Source of the DNA: RYN-428 sp035551995
GTDB lineage: Bacteria > Planctomycetota > Phycisphaerae > Tepidisphaerales > Tepidisphaeraceae
Assembly: GCA_035551995.1 (NCBI GenBank)
Contig: DASZME010000092.1
Location: forward strand, 1 to 36,335
DNA: 36,335 nt
Reading direction: 5' to 3'
Position 1 is the stretch's first letter. Every line of letters starts with the position of its first letter. The notes beneath the pieces are model-generated. The model was not told the DNA's origin and did not search any database. It saw only the letters and a list, made by a program, of their open reading frames with translations. Below are positions 22,878 through 30,996 of this stretch, piece by piece. A program made the translations under genes and the position numbers.

Positions 22878-23119
22878 CACCCGTCCTCTCCCGGAGCCGG
22901 GGTGATCGCTTTTGAATTTTTGCCCCTCCGGTTCCCTCTCCGGTACGCCGGGGGAGGTTTAGGGTGGGGGGCATTTTTTGAGGGTTTTCGCAAGAGCCCC
23001 CCACCTCATCCCTCCCCCGGCGTACCGGGAGAGAGGGTAGGACGGCTAAAAGCGATTGCCCTTCTCCCCCGGCATAGGACGGGCCAAAAGCGAATGCCCT
23101 GCTCCCGGAGCGCCGGGCG
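22878..23119. repeat. Palindromic intergenic repeat cluster
   Basis: No gene lies between 22727 and 23177. A near-perfect inverted repeat has arms at 22934-22972 and 22996-23037. Its core CCGGTACGCCGGGGGAGG (22940-22957) pairs perfectly with 23011-23028, and GGTGGGGGGC (22963-22972) with 22996-23005, leaving a 23-nt T-rich loop. It is flanked by shorter related pieces: CCCTCACCC at about 22878, and two copies of an AAAAGCGA(T/A)TGCCCT motif near 23048 and 23091. The motif is shared with the terminator at 3058, so it behaves as a dispersed terminator-like element. Confidence 0.65.
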
Positions 23120-23177
23120 AAGGGTCGAGAAAAACGCCTGATCGCGCAACGTTATTTTAGAGATTTGATCGACAAGG

Positions 23178-24029
23178 ATGTCTTATCTCAAATTGAAACA
23201 CGTTTTTGTCGTTCTGATGGTCCTCGCCGGCCTCAGCGCGTTTCTCGTTCCGACGCGCTATCTGCAGGGAAGCGTTCCGGAAGTCGGCGTTCTCTTCGCC
23301 CCCGTCTCCTGGCCCAGCGGCGCGATCGCCGCGTGGGCGCACGATAAAATCGCCCCCGAACTCAGCCCCGACCAGCGCGCCGGCGAAACGGTCAAGCGCG
23401 AAAATCAAATCCTCAAGAACGAAGTCTCCGGGTTGCGTGAACGCCTGCTCGCGTTCCAAAAACTCGAAGAATACCGAAGACTGATCGGCGACATCCGTCC
23501 GTTCTGCACCCCCTATCGCGTGATCGGCGCCGACTCCGGCGCGCGAGCGTCGTTGATCATCCGCGGCTCAAGTCTGCAGGGGCTACGCGATGGAATGTTC
23601 GTGCTCTATCCCGCGGGAATCGCCGGGCAGGTTCGACGGGCCGGGCCGGCCGGCGTGCGGGTTCAATTGATTACCGATCCGGGCTTCCTTGTCCGCGTCG
23701 GCTTCGCGCGCTTTCAAAACGGCAAATACACGCTGCTCAACGCGCCCCAGGCGGTCGTTCAGGGAGCCGGCAAGGGAATGATGCAGATCCTCGGCCGAAC
23801 CGTCGAAGAAATTAAAGCGGCCGGCCTTAAGCCGGGCGACTATGTGATCCTCACCGAGCCGGATTGGCCGCCTTATCTTCAGGGTTGGCATCTTGGCCGA
23901 ATCACCGCGATCGGCGTTCGATCCGACCATCCGCTTTTTGCACAGATCACCGTTGAGCCGCCGCAAAATTTGCTGCTGTTGAACGAGGTGATGATCGTGA
24001 CCCGGGCGCCGGGCGGAGAGGGGAATTAG
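23178..24029 (+). CDS. mreC: Rod shape-determining protein MreC
   Basis: 283 residues. An N-terminal membrane anchor (residues 5-25, KHVFVVLMVLAGLSAFLVP) and a periplasmic coiled coil (about 68-97, ETVKRENQILKNEVSGLRE) lead into the two beta domains of MreC. DSGARASLIIRGSSLQGLRDG, YPAGIAGQVRRAGPAGVRVQLITDP and GLKPGDYVILTE are typical family blocks. MreC bridges the MreB cytoskeleton with PBP2 and activates it in the elongasome at the inner membrane. First gene of mreC-mreD-mrdA; mreB, usually just upstream, is not in the window. AAGG directly abuts the ATG. Confidence 0.93.
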   Translation: MSYLKLKHVFVVLMVLAGLSAFLVPTRYLQGSVPEVGVLFAPVSWPSGAIAAWAHDKIAPELSPDQRAGETVKRENQILKNEVSGLRERLLAFQKLEEYRRLIGDIRPFCTPYRVIGADSGARASLIIRGSSLQGLRDGMFVLYPAGIAGQVRRAGPAGVRVQLITDPGFLVRVGFARFQNGKYTLLNAPQAVVQGAGKGMMQILGRTVEEIKAAGLKPGDYVILTEPDWPPYLQGWHLGRITAIGVRSDHPLFAQITVEPPQNLLLLNEVMIVTRAPGGEGN

Positions 24030-24101
24030 AACATTTTTCAAGTTGCCGCAGCATGCGGACGTTTAGCGGTTTCGCCCGCCGGGAGTTTTTCGCGATAGCA
24101 C

Positions 24102-24644
24102 ATGCGTTGGCCCGTCTATTTCATCTTCGCATACTTCATGCTCGGCCTTCAGGTCGGCGTTTCCCGTTACATCGCGTTTCACGGGGCGACGCCGAATCTG
24201 GGCCTGATCGCCGCTTTGTTCATCGCCCTCAACGCCCGGCGGGAAACGGCGCTGCTTGCTTGTTTCGCCATCGGGTTTCTGCAAGACCTGCTGAGTGAAC
24301 AGCAGCCGGGATTGTTCGCCATTGCCTATGGCTTGATGGCGATGCTGGTTGTCGAAACGCATCAATCGGTCAACGGCAATCGTGCCGTCAAACAATTTTC
24401 GTTCGCCCTCGTCGGCGGTTTGCTGACGACCGTCGTATTGTTAGTGCATAGCGGGCTTCATCCCGCGGGCGAAGCGGCGGCCGACGGGAAAATCGCGCTG
24501 GCGCCGGTGCGAATATCGGCGGGCGTCGAATTTACGCGGGCCGTTTACACCGCCGTTCTTGCCCCGATCATTCTTGGCGGATTGAATCGGATCCGCGGGC
24601 TTTTCGCGTTTGTTCCGCTGAAGCGCAAGACGCGATTTTGGTGA
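24102..24644 (+). CDS. mreD: Rod shape-determining protein MreD
   Basis: 180 residues, about five membrane helices. The N-terminus (MRWPVYFIFAYFMLGLQVGV), the ATPNLGLIAALFIALNA segment and GFLQDLLSEQQPGLFAIAYGL match the MreD fold: a small integral protein that works with MreC in cell elongation. It lies 72 nt after mreC and 7 nt before mrdA, so it is part of the same transcript. Identification rests on position and helix pattern, since MreD is poorly conserved. Confidence 0.88.
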   Translation: MRWPVYFIFAYFMLGLQVGVSRYIAFHGATPNLGLIAALFIALNARRETALLACFAIGFLQDLLSEQQPGLFAIAYGLMAMLVVETHQSVNGNRAVKQFSFALVGGLLTTVVLLVHSGLHPAGEAAADGKIALAPVRISAGVEFTRAVYTAVLAPIILGGLNRIRGLFAFVPLKRKTRFW

Positions 24645-24651
24645 TCCAACC

Positions 24652-27018
24652 ATGTTCGAGCGCCGAGTAAAACTATTCCTGCTTGTGGTGGCCGTCGTGG
24701 CGATGGTGCTGATCGCGCGCGCGGCGCAGGTGCAGATCGTCAACCGCGATTACTGGAAGTTGCAGGCCGTCGAGGCGATGAAGCACACCTATCTGCTCGA
24801 CACCACCCGCGGCGATATTCTCGACCGCAACGGCAAGATTCTCGCCGTCGATAAGCCGTGCATCGACGCCTGCGTCGATTACCGCGCCCTCACGACGCCG
24901 CCCGATAAAATGTGGGTGCGCGAGAGGGCCGTCGAGCGATTGAAAAGCCGATTGGGCGACGCGTGGAGCAAGCTTACGAGAAAGCAGAAGGAGGCGCTTC
25001 GCGACCAGGAAGTCGCGGCGGTCGTCGGCGATATCGACAACATGTGGTCCAAGCTGGCCGATCTATCGGGCCACTCGCTGGACGACATCGAAGAGGCGCG
25101 CGAAGCCATCGTCAATCGCGTGAAGATTCGGCGATTGAACGTCTGGTACAAGCGCTCGAGCAAATCACCGACGATTCGCGTCGAAAGCGACTGGAAGAAA
25201 TGGATCGCCGACGGCGGCGAAAGCGCCGCGCCCATCGATGAGTTTCAGGTGACGGTCGCCGAGCAATTGGAGCCGCACGTCATTCTTCGGGCGGTGGATT
25301 CCGCCACGCAAAATGAACTGGCCAAAGACATCGACCGTTACCCCGGTTTGGTTCTTCGTCCCGGCGCCCATCGCACGTATCCCTATCGCGACATCGCCTG
25401 TCATCTGATCGGCCACATCGGACGGGTTGGCGCCGAAGACGTCAAGGACAACGCCAAGGGCAACGAGCTTCGGAATTATTTGCCGAACGATTTGATCGGC
25501 AAAGCGGGTCTTGAGTCGCTCTGCGAGCCGGCCCTTCGCGGGTCGCGCGGCAAGATGGATCGCGTCGCCGGCGAAGACGCGGTGCTGGCTTCGCAGGACC
25601 CGGTGCGCGGCGGCGACGTTCGCACGACGATCGATATCGAGCTGCAGGGGCAGATCCAATCCGCCTTCGCGTCGGCTCATATCCGCGATTCCAACGGCGT
25701 GGTCGAAGAAGACAACGCCATCCTGCACGGCGCCGCCGTGGTGCTGGACGTGCAAACCAACCAGGTGCTGGCGTTGGTTTCCTACCCGACGTACGACCTC
25801 AATGAGCTCGACGAAATTTATCCGATGTTGCGCGACGACGAGATCAACGATCCGCTGCGCAACCGGGCGACGATGTCTCAGCTTGAGCCGGGCTCGACGG
25901 TCAAGCCGTTTTGCGGATTGGCCGGGCTCAGCGAAGGCGTCGTCAAGATCAACGAGGGAATCGAATGCACCGGCCGGCTGAAGCTCGATGGTCGATTCAT
26001 CCCCGGCGGCGGGCGATGCTGGGTTTCCAGCATGTTTGGCGCGCAGCTCAAGGCGATCGGAATGAGCGACGCCCATCATCCCATTCCGTCCAAGTCGCCG
26101 CACAAGGGCCACGACGGCAACGCCGACGGATTCCTCACTTATTCAGACGCCCTCGAGCGCAGCTGCAATATTTATTTTGAGACCGTCGCCGATCGGCTTG
26201 GCATCGACCGATTGTCGTCGTGGTATGACCGGTTTGGCCTGGGGCGTCCGACCGGCATCGGCATCGGGGAGATGAAAGGGCGGTTGCCGCGGAGCTTTCC
26301 GTCCAACTTCCCGGCCATGCGGCGCAGCATCGGATTTTTCGGCGGGATCGGGCAGGGGTATATGAGCGCCACGCCGATCCAGATGGCCAATGGGGCGGCC
26401 ATGATCGCGCGCGACGGGATTTGGATGCGCCCCGTTCTGTTGATGCCCGATGCCCACGGCCGCGCGCCGGCGCTTCGGCCCGGCGCCTGGCAGGCGGTCC
26501 CCGCCCGCGTCGATCTGAATCTGGCGCCCGAGGCGCTGCGCGCCGCGAAGCTCGGAATGTACAACGTCGTCAATGCCCTGGCCGGTACGGGAACAAGCCT
26601 GGTCGTCGGCGACAAGATGCTGCAAGCGCTGCATATCTGCGGCAAGACGGGAACGGCCCAGGCGTCGCGCTTCACCGTCCATGTGCGCGACGCATCGGGC
26701 AAAATCGTGCTCGACGAAAAAAACCAGCCGGTCCGGCGGTTCATCGAGCCTTCGACCCCAACGCATCGCAACCTCGAAGCGCCGTGGTATCGATCGGCCG
26801 ACGCCGAGGGCAAGCAACTGGATCATGCGTGGTACATCGGATTTGCGCCGGCGGAGCATCCGAAAATCGCGTTCGCGGTGATGGTGGAATACGGCGGCAG
26901 CGGGGGCCGGGCGGCGGCGTCGGTCGCGCGCGACGCGCTGGAAGCGTGCATCAGTCGCGGTTATCTTCGGGCGCCGCCCTCAGCGGCGCCCGCGGCTCAA
27001 ACGGCGGCATCGAATTAA
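24652..27018 (+). CDS. mrdA: Penicillin-binding protein 2 (class B transpeptidase)
   Basis: 788 residues. An N-terminal anchor helix (residues 5-24) precedes the pedestal domain (TTRGDILDRNGKILAVDKP near 52). The transpeptidase domain has all three catalytic motifs: Ser415-TV-Lys418 in PGSTVKPF, Ser504-Cys-Asn506, and Lys665-Thr-Gly667. It crosslinks peptidoglycan of the side wall with RodA and MreC. At 788 residues it is longer than E. coli PBP2 (633), through a charged helical insertion at about 85-190 (ERLKSRLGDAWSKLTRKQKE) and a His/Pro-rich insertion at about 465-495 between the SxxK and SCN motifs. It belongs to the planctomycete-type PBP2 group by context; rodA is not adjacent. Confidence 0.95.
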   Translation: MFERRVKLFLLVVAVVAMVLIARAAQVQIVNRDYWKLQAVEAMKHTYLLDTTRGDILDRNGKILAVDKPCIDACVDYRALTTPPDKMWVRERAVERLKSRLGDAWSKLTRKQKEALRDQEVAAVVGDIDNMWSKLADLSGHSLDDIEEAREAIVNRVKIRRLNVWYKRSSKSPTIRVESDWKKWIADGGESAAPIDEFQVTVAEQLEPHVILRAVDSATQNELAKDIDRYPGLVLRPGAHRTYPYRDIACHLIGHIGRVGAEDVKDNAKGNELRNYLPNDLIGKAGLESLCEPALRGSRGKMDRVAGEDAVLASQDPVRGGDVRTTIDIELQGQIQSAFASAHIRDSNGVVEEDNAILHGAAVVLDVQTNQVLALVSYPTYDLNELDEIYPMLRDDEINDPLRNRATMSQLEPGSTVKPFCGLAGLSEGVVKINEGIECTGRLKLDGRFIPGGGRCWVSSMFGAQLKAIGMSDAHHPIPSKSPHKGHDGNADGFLTYSDALERSCNIYFETVADRLGIDRLSSWYDRFGLGRPTGIGIGEMKGRLPRSFPSNFPAMRRSIGFFGGIGQGYMSATPIQMANGAAMIARDGIWMRPVLLMPDAHGRAPALRPGAWQAVPARVDLNLAPEALRAAKLGMYNVVNALAGTGTSLVVGDKMLQALHICGKTGTAQASRFTVHVRDASGKIVLDEKNQPVRRFIEPSTPTHRNLEAPWYRSADAEGKQLDHAWYIGFAPAEHPKIAFAVMVEYGGSGGRAAASVARDALEACISRGYLRAPPSAAPAAQTAASN

Positions 27019-27085
27019 CGACCGCCGCAAATCGCCGGAAGATATTGGGCTTGGAAATACTGGAGCCGCGGCGCGTTGAGAGATA

Positions 27086-27113
27086 TTGTTCCGTAAGCCG
27101 ATCCATGTAGAAT
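27086..27113 (+). promoter_or_regulatory. Promoter of the DUF3592-like gene
   Basis: TTGTTC (27086-27091), a 16-nt spacer, TAGAAT (27108-27113). Start near 27120; AGGGGAA (27130-27136) then precedes the ATG at 27141 by 4-5 nt. Confidence 0.5.
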
Positions 27114-27140
27114 AGAGCCGGCTGTGGGCAGGGGAAAACG

Positions 27141-27896
27141 ATGTCAGAAAATTTTAGTTCCGACCAACCGCTGCCGCGTGCGATGACGGCGCGCGTTCGT
27201 TGGGCGGCCTGGAACGAGCCGCGCGTCCGGGCGTGGTGGCTGACGGGGCTGATCCTCGGCGTGATCGGTTTAAAATTCGTCGTCGCCGGCATTCATGAGC
27301 GCGGCCACGAAATCTGGCTGATTGAGTATGGAAAGCGGACCGCCGCGACAATCGAATGGGCCGGCAACGAACATTTGAAAAACCGCCCCGAACCGCCGGA
27401 CAGCGTGGTGCAGCTGCGGTTTCAGTGGGACGGCAAGGCGTACGAGCCGCCGCCGAGGACCCTCGAAGGACGCAAGGATTTCATCACCACCGGTTCGACG
27501 TTGCCGATCCGCGTGAATCCGAACGATCCCGACGACTTCACGTGGCTCGGCGCGCCGCTGCCGCTTCTTACCCACGTCATCGGCGGGATTATCACGCTGC
27601 CGATGGCGCTGATGGCTTTTCTGTGGTCCGTGGCGAAGTACGCGGGCACGCGCCGCGCCTGGCGCAACGGACCGGCGATCGAAGCGCTGGTGGTCGATAC
27701 GCGAACCGCCGCGATCGCGCCGCTCTGCACGGCGGTTCGCGTTACGCCCGACGACAACCGCGACAAGCGGATCTACGCCGTATTTATTCCGCGGCGCCAT
27801 TCTGGATTGGCCGGCGGAGACGTCATTCTAATTTTGCGCCCTTCTCCGCGGTCCAAAACCGCGATAGCGGCGGCGTGGTTTGAGCCTGGGTCTTAA
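27141..27896 (+). CDS. DUF3592-like membrane protein
   Basis: 251 residues. Two membrane helices (about residues 33-52, WWLTGLILGVIGLKFVVAG, and 136-160, LLTHVIGGIITLPMALMAF) flank a beta domain: TAATIEWAGNEHLKNRPEPPDSV, LRFQWDGKAYEPP, GSTLPIRVNPNDPDDF. That pattern of modified and unmodified value strands between two helices is typical of DUF3592 proteins. A second soluble beta domain follows (residues 170-251). Function unknown. The start is fixed by a good ribosome site. 123 nt after mrdA with its own promoter, so not clearly in the mre operon. Confidence 0.7.
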   Translation: MSENFSSDQPLPRAMTARVRWAAWNEPRVRAWWLTGLILGVIGLKFVVAGIHERGHEIWLIEYGKRTAATIEWAGNEHLKNRPEPPDSVVQLRFQWDGKAYEPPPRTLEGRKDFITTGSTLPIRVNPNDPDDFTWLGAPLPLLTHVIGGIITLPMALMAFLWSVAKYAGTRRAWRNGPAIEALVVDTRTAAIAPLCTAVRVTPDDNRDKRIYAVFIPRRHSGLAGGDVILILRPSPRSKTAIAAAWFEPGS

Positions 27897-27961
27897 GCCG
27901 AAACGAAAAATGTCCGACTCCTTGATTGAGCACTCTTTGGTGTAGCGTGCCTTGATGTGAA

Positions 27962-27992
27962 ACACGCCCCGCAAGCGGGGCCGCTAAACGCA
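27962..27992 (-). repeat. Dispersed 31-nt repeat with GC-rich palindrome, copy 1
   Basis: On the minus strand this is identical over 31 nt to 36052-36082. It contains GCCCCGCTTGCGGGGC, an almost perfect hairpin. Similarity continues in scattered form downstream (ACATCAA, CACGCTAC) in both copies. It lies in the 215-nt gap between the DUF3592 gene and htrA. The rest of that gap has no clear gene; TTGACA at 28060-28065 with a poor -10 may be the htrA promoter. Confidence 0.8.
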
Positions 27993-28111
27993 GGACCGCT
28001 AACGCAGGACAGCGACCTGACAGATGCTCCAGTTGAGTCGGCGCGGAACCGCCGGGCAATTGACAGTGGGAACGACCGCGGGTGTTGTTGTTTTACCAGC
28101 CGGGGTTTTGC

Positions 28112-29587
28112 ATGGGACGTCGTTTTGTGCGGGGCGCCAGCGGTGGCGCCGCGATAATCGTTTCGCTTTCCGGGTTGTTGTTTTCGTGCAGCGCCGTCGA
28201 GAAGCCGTCGAATCAGTCGGCGGCGTCGGGCGCCGCGGGAGCAAGCCAGCAATTCGAGTTGTCGGATAACTTTGGCGTTTTCGATCTGGAGCAGCGTTTT
28301 GAAGCGGTCACGCGACACGTCGCGCCTGCGGTGGTCGCCATTTCCGCGACCGACGCCAAACTCGAAACCGACCAGGGGCTTCAAGCCGACCGATTCAATT
28401 CCGAAAAGCTCGCCGCGATGCTTGCGACGGTCGATCGGACCGTCGGGACGGGGTTCATCGTCGATCCGGACGGCTACATCGTCACCAACGATCATGTCGT
28501 GGCCAACAACGAACATATCTGGGTGACCACCGACGATCATCATGTTTACCCTGCGATCGTGGTCGGCTCTGATCCGCGAGCGGACGTCGCGGTGCTGAAA
28601 ATCCCCGCCGGCAAACTCCCGACCATCCGATTCGCCGCCGCCCCGGCCAAGCGCGGTCAATGGACCATGGCCCTTGGAAATCCGTATGGTCTGGCCGGCG
28701 GCGGGGAGATGGCCGTCAGCGTCGGCATCGTCAGCGCGACCGGCCGCTCGCTTCCGAAATTGTCCAGCCATGAAGAACGCCTTTATTGCGATCTGATTCA
28801 GACGACCGCGCAGATCAATCCGGGCAACTCCGGCGGTCCATTGTTTGATCTGCGCGGGGAAGTGATCGGCATTAACGCCGCCGTGATCCTGCCGCAGAAA
28901 GTCACCAACGGGATTGGATTCGCCATCCCCGTGACGCGGCACCTTCGGCAGGTCATCGACGACTTGAAACAAGGGCGCGAAGTGGTGTACGGATTCCTAG
29001 GGGTTCGCGTGACGTCGCTCACGCCGTTGGAGCGGAAAGAGGCGGGGTTGACCGAAGAAGGCGGGGCCAAAGTCGAATCGGTCGACGCCAATTCACCGGC
29101 CTCGGCGAAGTTAAAAGCGGGCGACACGATCGTCAATTTTAACGGCGAGGCCGTGAACGACGGCGATCATTTTGTCCGCCTCGTGGGCGAGGCGCAGATC
29201 GACCGTGAAGTGAAAGCGGTGGTTTATCGAGGCGGCAAGCCGATGTCGATTTCGATCGCGACGACCCGCCGTCAATCGCCGCTGGCGGCCGTCACGCGCG
29301 ATAGTCAGCGGATGCGATGGCGCGGCATGCTTTTGGGTCCGATTCCGCAACACTGGATTTTCGGATCGGCGCCGAAGCCGGCCACGGGACTCATCGTCAT
29401 CGCCATCGACGAAAAAAGCCCGTTCGCGAAGGGCGGGGTCGTCGAAGGCTCGGTGATCGCGACGGTGGCGGGCAAGCCGGTCGGGGATATTTTGCAGCTT
29501 CAGCGAATCGTCAATGAAACGCCGCCCGAAGCCTGCGCCATCGTGTTTTCGAGGACGGCGGGGCAGGTCGTCTCCGTGCAGGAATAG
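28112..29587 (+). CDS. HtrA/DegP-type serine protease, lipoprotein form
   Basis: 491 residues from the ATG at 28112; a 10-residue longer reading is rejected because the signal peptide starts here. The signal is lipoprotein type (LSGLLFSC, lipobox Cys at about residue 25). The trypsin-fold domain has a complete triad: His128 (VTNDHVVANN), Asp158 (PRADVAVLKIP), Ser240 (INPGNSGGPLFD). Two PDZ domains follow: YGFLGVRVTSLT with LKAGDTIVNFNGE (residues about 295-385), and a second one from about 400 (GSVIATVAGKPVGDI). It degrades or refolds misfolded envelope proteins in the periplasm. Lipid anchoring is unusual for DegP itself. Confidence 0.93.
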   Translation: MGRRFVRGASGGAAIIVSLSGLLFSCSAVEKPSNQSAASGAAGASQQFELSDNFGVFDLEQRFEAVTRHVAPAVVAISATDAKLETDQGLQADRFNSEKLAAMLATVDRTVGTGFIVDPDGYIVTNDHVVANNEHIWVTTDDHHVYPAIVVGSDPRADVAVLKIPAGKLPTIRFAAAPAKRGQWTMALGNPYGLAGGGEMAVSVGIVSATGRSLPKLSSHEERLYCDLIQTTAQINPGNSGGPLFDLRGEVIGINAAVILPQKVTNGIGFAIPVTRHLRQVIDDLKQGREVVYGFLGVRVTSLTPLERKEAGLTEEGGAKVESVDANSPASAKLKAGDTIVNFNGEAVNDGDHFVRLVGEAQIDREVKAVVYRGGKPMSISIATTRRQSPLAAVTRDSQRMRWRGMLLGPIPQHWIFGSAPKPATGLIVIAIDEKSPFAKGGVVEGSVIATVAGKPVGDILQLQRIVNETPPEACAIVFSRTAGQVVSVQE

Positions 29588-29755
29588 CGACTGGTCATAT
29601 GAAAAGGCCGGCGCGGAAGGAGAATCGCCGAATCGCCCGACGTTTGATCCTCAGCCGCCAAAGAGGGTTGGCATTTCGCTGCGCAAAAGGCACGAAGGTT
29701 AGTTAATCCCGCTTCCCGGAGCAGACGATGTTTTACGGGAGTGAATGGAATCTCT

Positions 29756-30520
29756 ATGACGGATCCTCGCCGTGAAATGCTGAATGAAGCGGTCGCGCGA
29801 AATTGCGCGGTCGTCATTTCTTTGCCGTCGGCAGGGATACTTCGACATTACAAATCGCGTTTTATCGGCGAGACGCCGATCGGAATATGGGTGGAGGCCG
29901 AGCCCGCCGAGCATGCGTTGATCGGGGAGTTGCTGACCACGCAATCGAACGTCGGCGTCTCGTTCAAACGCGGGCCTGAAAAGGTAACCTTCTTATCGCC
30001 GCTGCTTGAGTACGACGCGAGGCACTCGATCAACGATCAAACGACGATCGCGGCGCTGTTGATCGCCCGCCCCGCGGAGATCAAGACGCTGCAACGCCGC
30101 AACAACTACCGCGTCAAAGTGTTCAAAGACAACGTATTGCAGGGCAAGATCTGGCGGGTGGCGCCGCGGGCGCACATCACCGATCGGCCGATGCCGTCGC
30201 AACAGGTGACGATCGACGTTCGTGATTTGAGCCTCGGCGGAATGGGCGTCGCGATCCGCGGGAACAATGGCGAGCCTCCCAAAATATCGACCGAAGACCG
30301 GCTGCGGATCGAATTACAGCACGGCCAAATAACCTTGCTTCTGGAAGGCCGGATGCGGCAGCCTTCCGGCCCGCAGCCGCCCGGCGAAATCAGCACGGGC
30401 ATCCGATTCAATGAGATGGCAGGTGATTTCGAGGGGCGCCAGAAGTTGAGCCAGCTCACGCGAATCATCAGCGAAATGCAACGCCAGGAGGTCCGCCGGG
30501 TGCAAGGGTGCGTCGGTTGA
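29756..30520 (+). CDS. YcgR-like flagellar brake protein with PilZ domain
   Basis: 254 residues from the ATG at 29756; a GTG at 29741 with adjacent ACGGGA is a second possible start. Residues 1-105 resemble the YcgR N-domain. The PilZ domain begins at residue 112 with LQRRNNYRVKV, holding the RxxxR c-di-GMP site (Arg115, Arg119), and continues to DVRDLSLGGMGVAI with the DxSxxG motif (Asp157, Ser159, Gly162). It should bind c-di-GMP and change motility, exopolysaccharide or another output; no flagellar gene is near. A 168-nt gap separates it from htrA; a very basic 35-codon reading at 29599-29706 there is probably chance. Confidence 0.88.
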   Translation: MTDPRREMLNEAVARNCAVVISLPSAGILRHYKSRFIGETPIGIWVEAEPAEHALIGELLTTQSNVGVSFKRGPEKVTFLSPLLEYDARHSINDQTTIAALLIARPAEIKTLQRRNNYRVKVFKDNVLQGKIWRVAPRAHITDRPMPSQQVTIDVRDLSLGGMGVAIRGNNGEPPKISTEDRLRIELQHGQITLLLEGRMRQPSGPQPPGEISTGIRFNEMAGDFEGRQKLSQLTRIISEMQRQEVRRVQGCVG

Positions 30521-30542
30521 CCGGCAAGGGGCGGTTGGACCT

Positions 30543-30926
30543 TCAATGCGCCAGCTTTTGAAGCTGGTCCCGCGTCTTATTCAACTGGTCGGCGCCTTCA
30601 CTGGCTTTTTGTTTGGCCTTGTCGATGTCGCTTTGAACCTCTTGCTTCAGCTCGGCTCGATTAAACCAATGCGAAAACGCATTGACGTAGACGGTTTGGC
30701 CGTCGCGGGTCACGCTCCACCAGAAAATGCGGTCTTTGTACTCGCATGAATCGGCGTAGCGGCGGGCCTTGAAGGCGTCCCAGCTGCCGGACAGCCCGTC
30801 TGTGTCTCCGCGCGTCGCCTTGGCGACGAGAAAATCGGTGAAACTCTGCTTCCCGTCCGTCGGCTTGGAAATAAACGCTCCACCGGCCAACGCCATCAGC
30901 AGCACGATAATGATGAATCTTTGCAT
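30543..30926 (-). CDS. Small exported or membrane-anchored protein, unknown
   Basis: 127 residues. MQRFIIIVLLMALAGGAFI is a signal peptide or membrane anchor. A compact domain follows with SFTDFLVAKATRG and CEYKDRIFWWSVTRDGQTVYVNAFSHWF; its layout recalls DUF4359-type small proteins, but I am not certain. The C-terminal 40 residues (ELKQEVQSDIDKAKQKASEG) form an amphipathic coiled coil. It converges on the PilZ gene (22 nt between the ends). Role unknown. Confidence 0.6.
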   Translation of the reverse strand: MQRFIIIVLLMALAGGAFISKPTDGKQSFTDFLVAKATRGDTDGLSGSWDAFKARRYADSCEYKDRIFWWSVTRDGQTVYVNAFSHWFNRAELKQEVQSDIDKAKQKASEGADQLNKTRDQLQKLAH

Positions 30927-30996
30927 GGCCTAACTATAGCTCCACACGCCGCACAACGACATTAGATTCGCGGCGCCATTTTGTAACGGGCCGCCA

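Noticed and set aside
27893..28972. 359-codon open frame on the minus strand opposite htrA
   Set aside because: It mirrors the protease gene and shows no domain; the HtrA triad on the plus strand is decisive.
29599..29706. 35-codon, highly basic open frame between htrA and the PilZ gene
   Set aside because: Very Arg/Lys-rich with no ribosome site; a chance reading is more likely.
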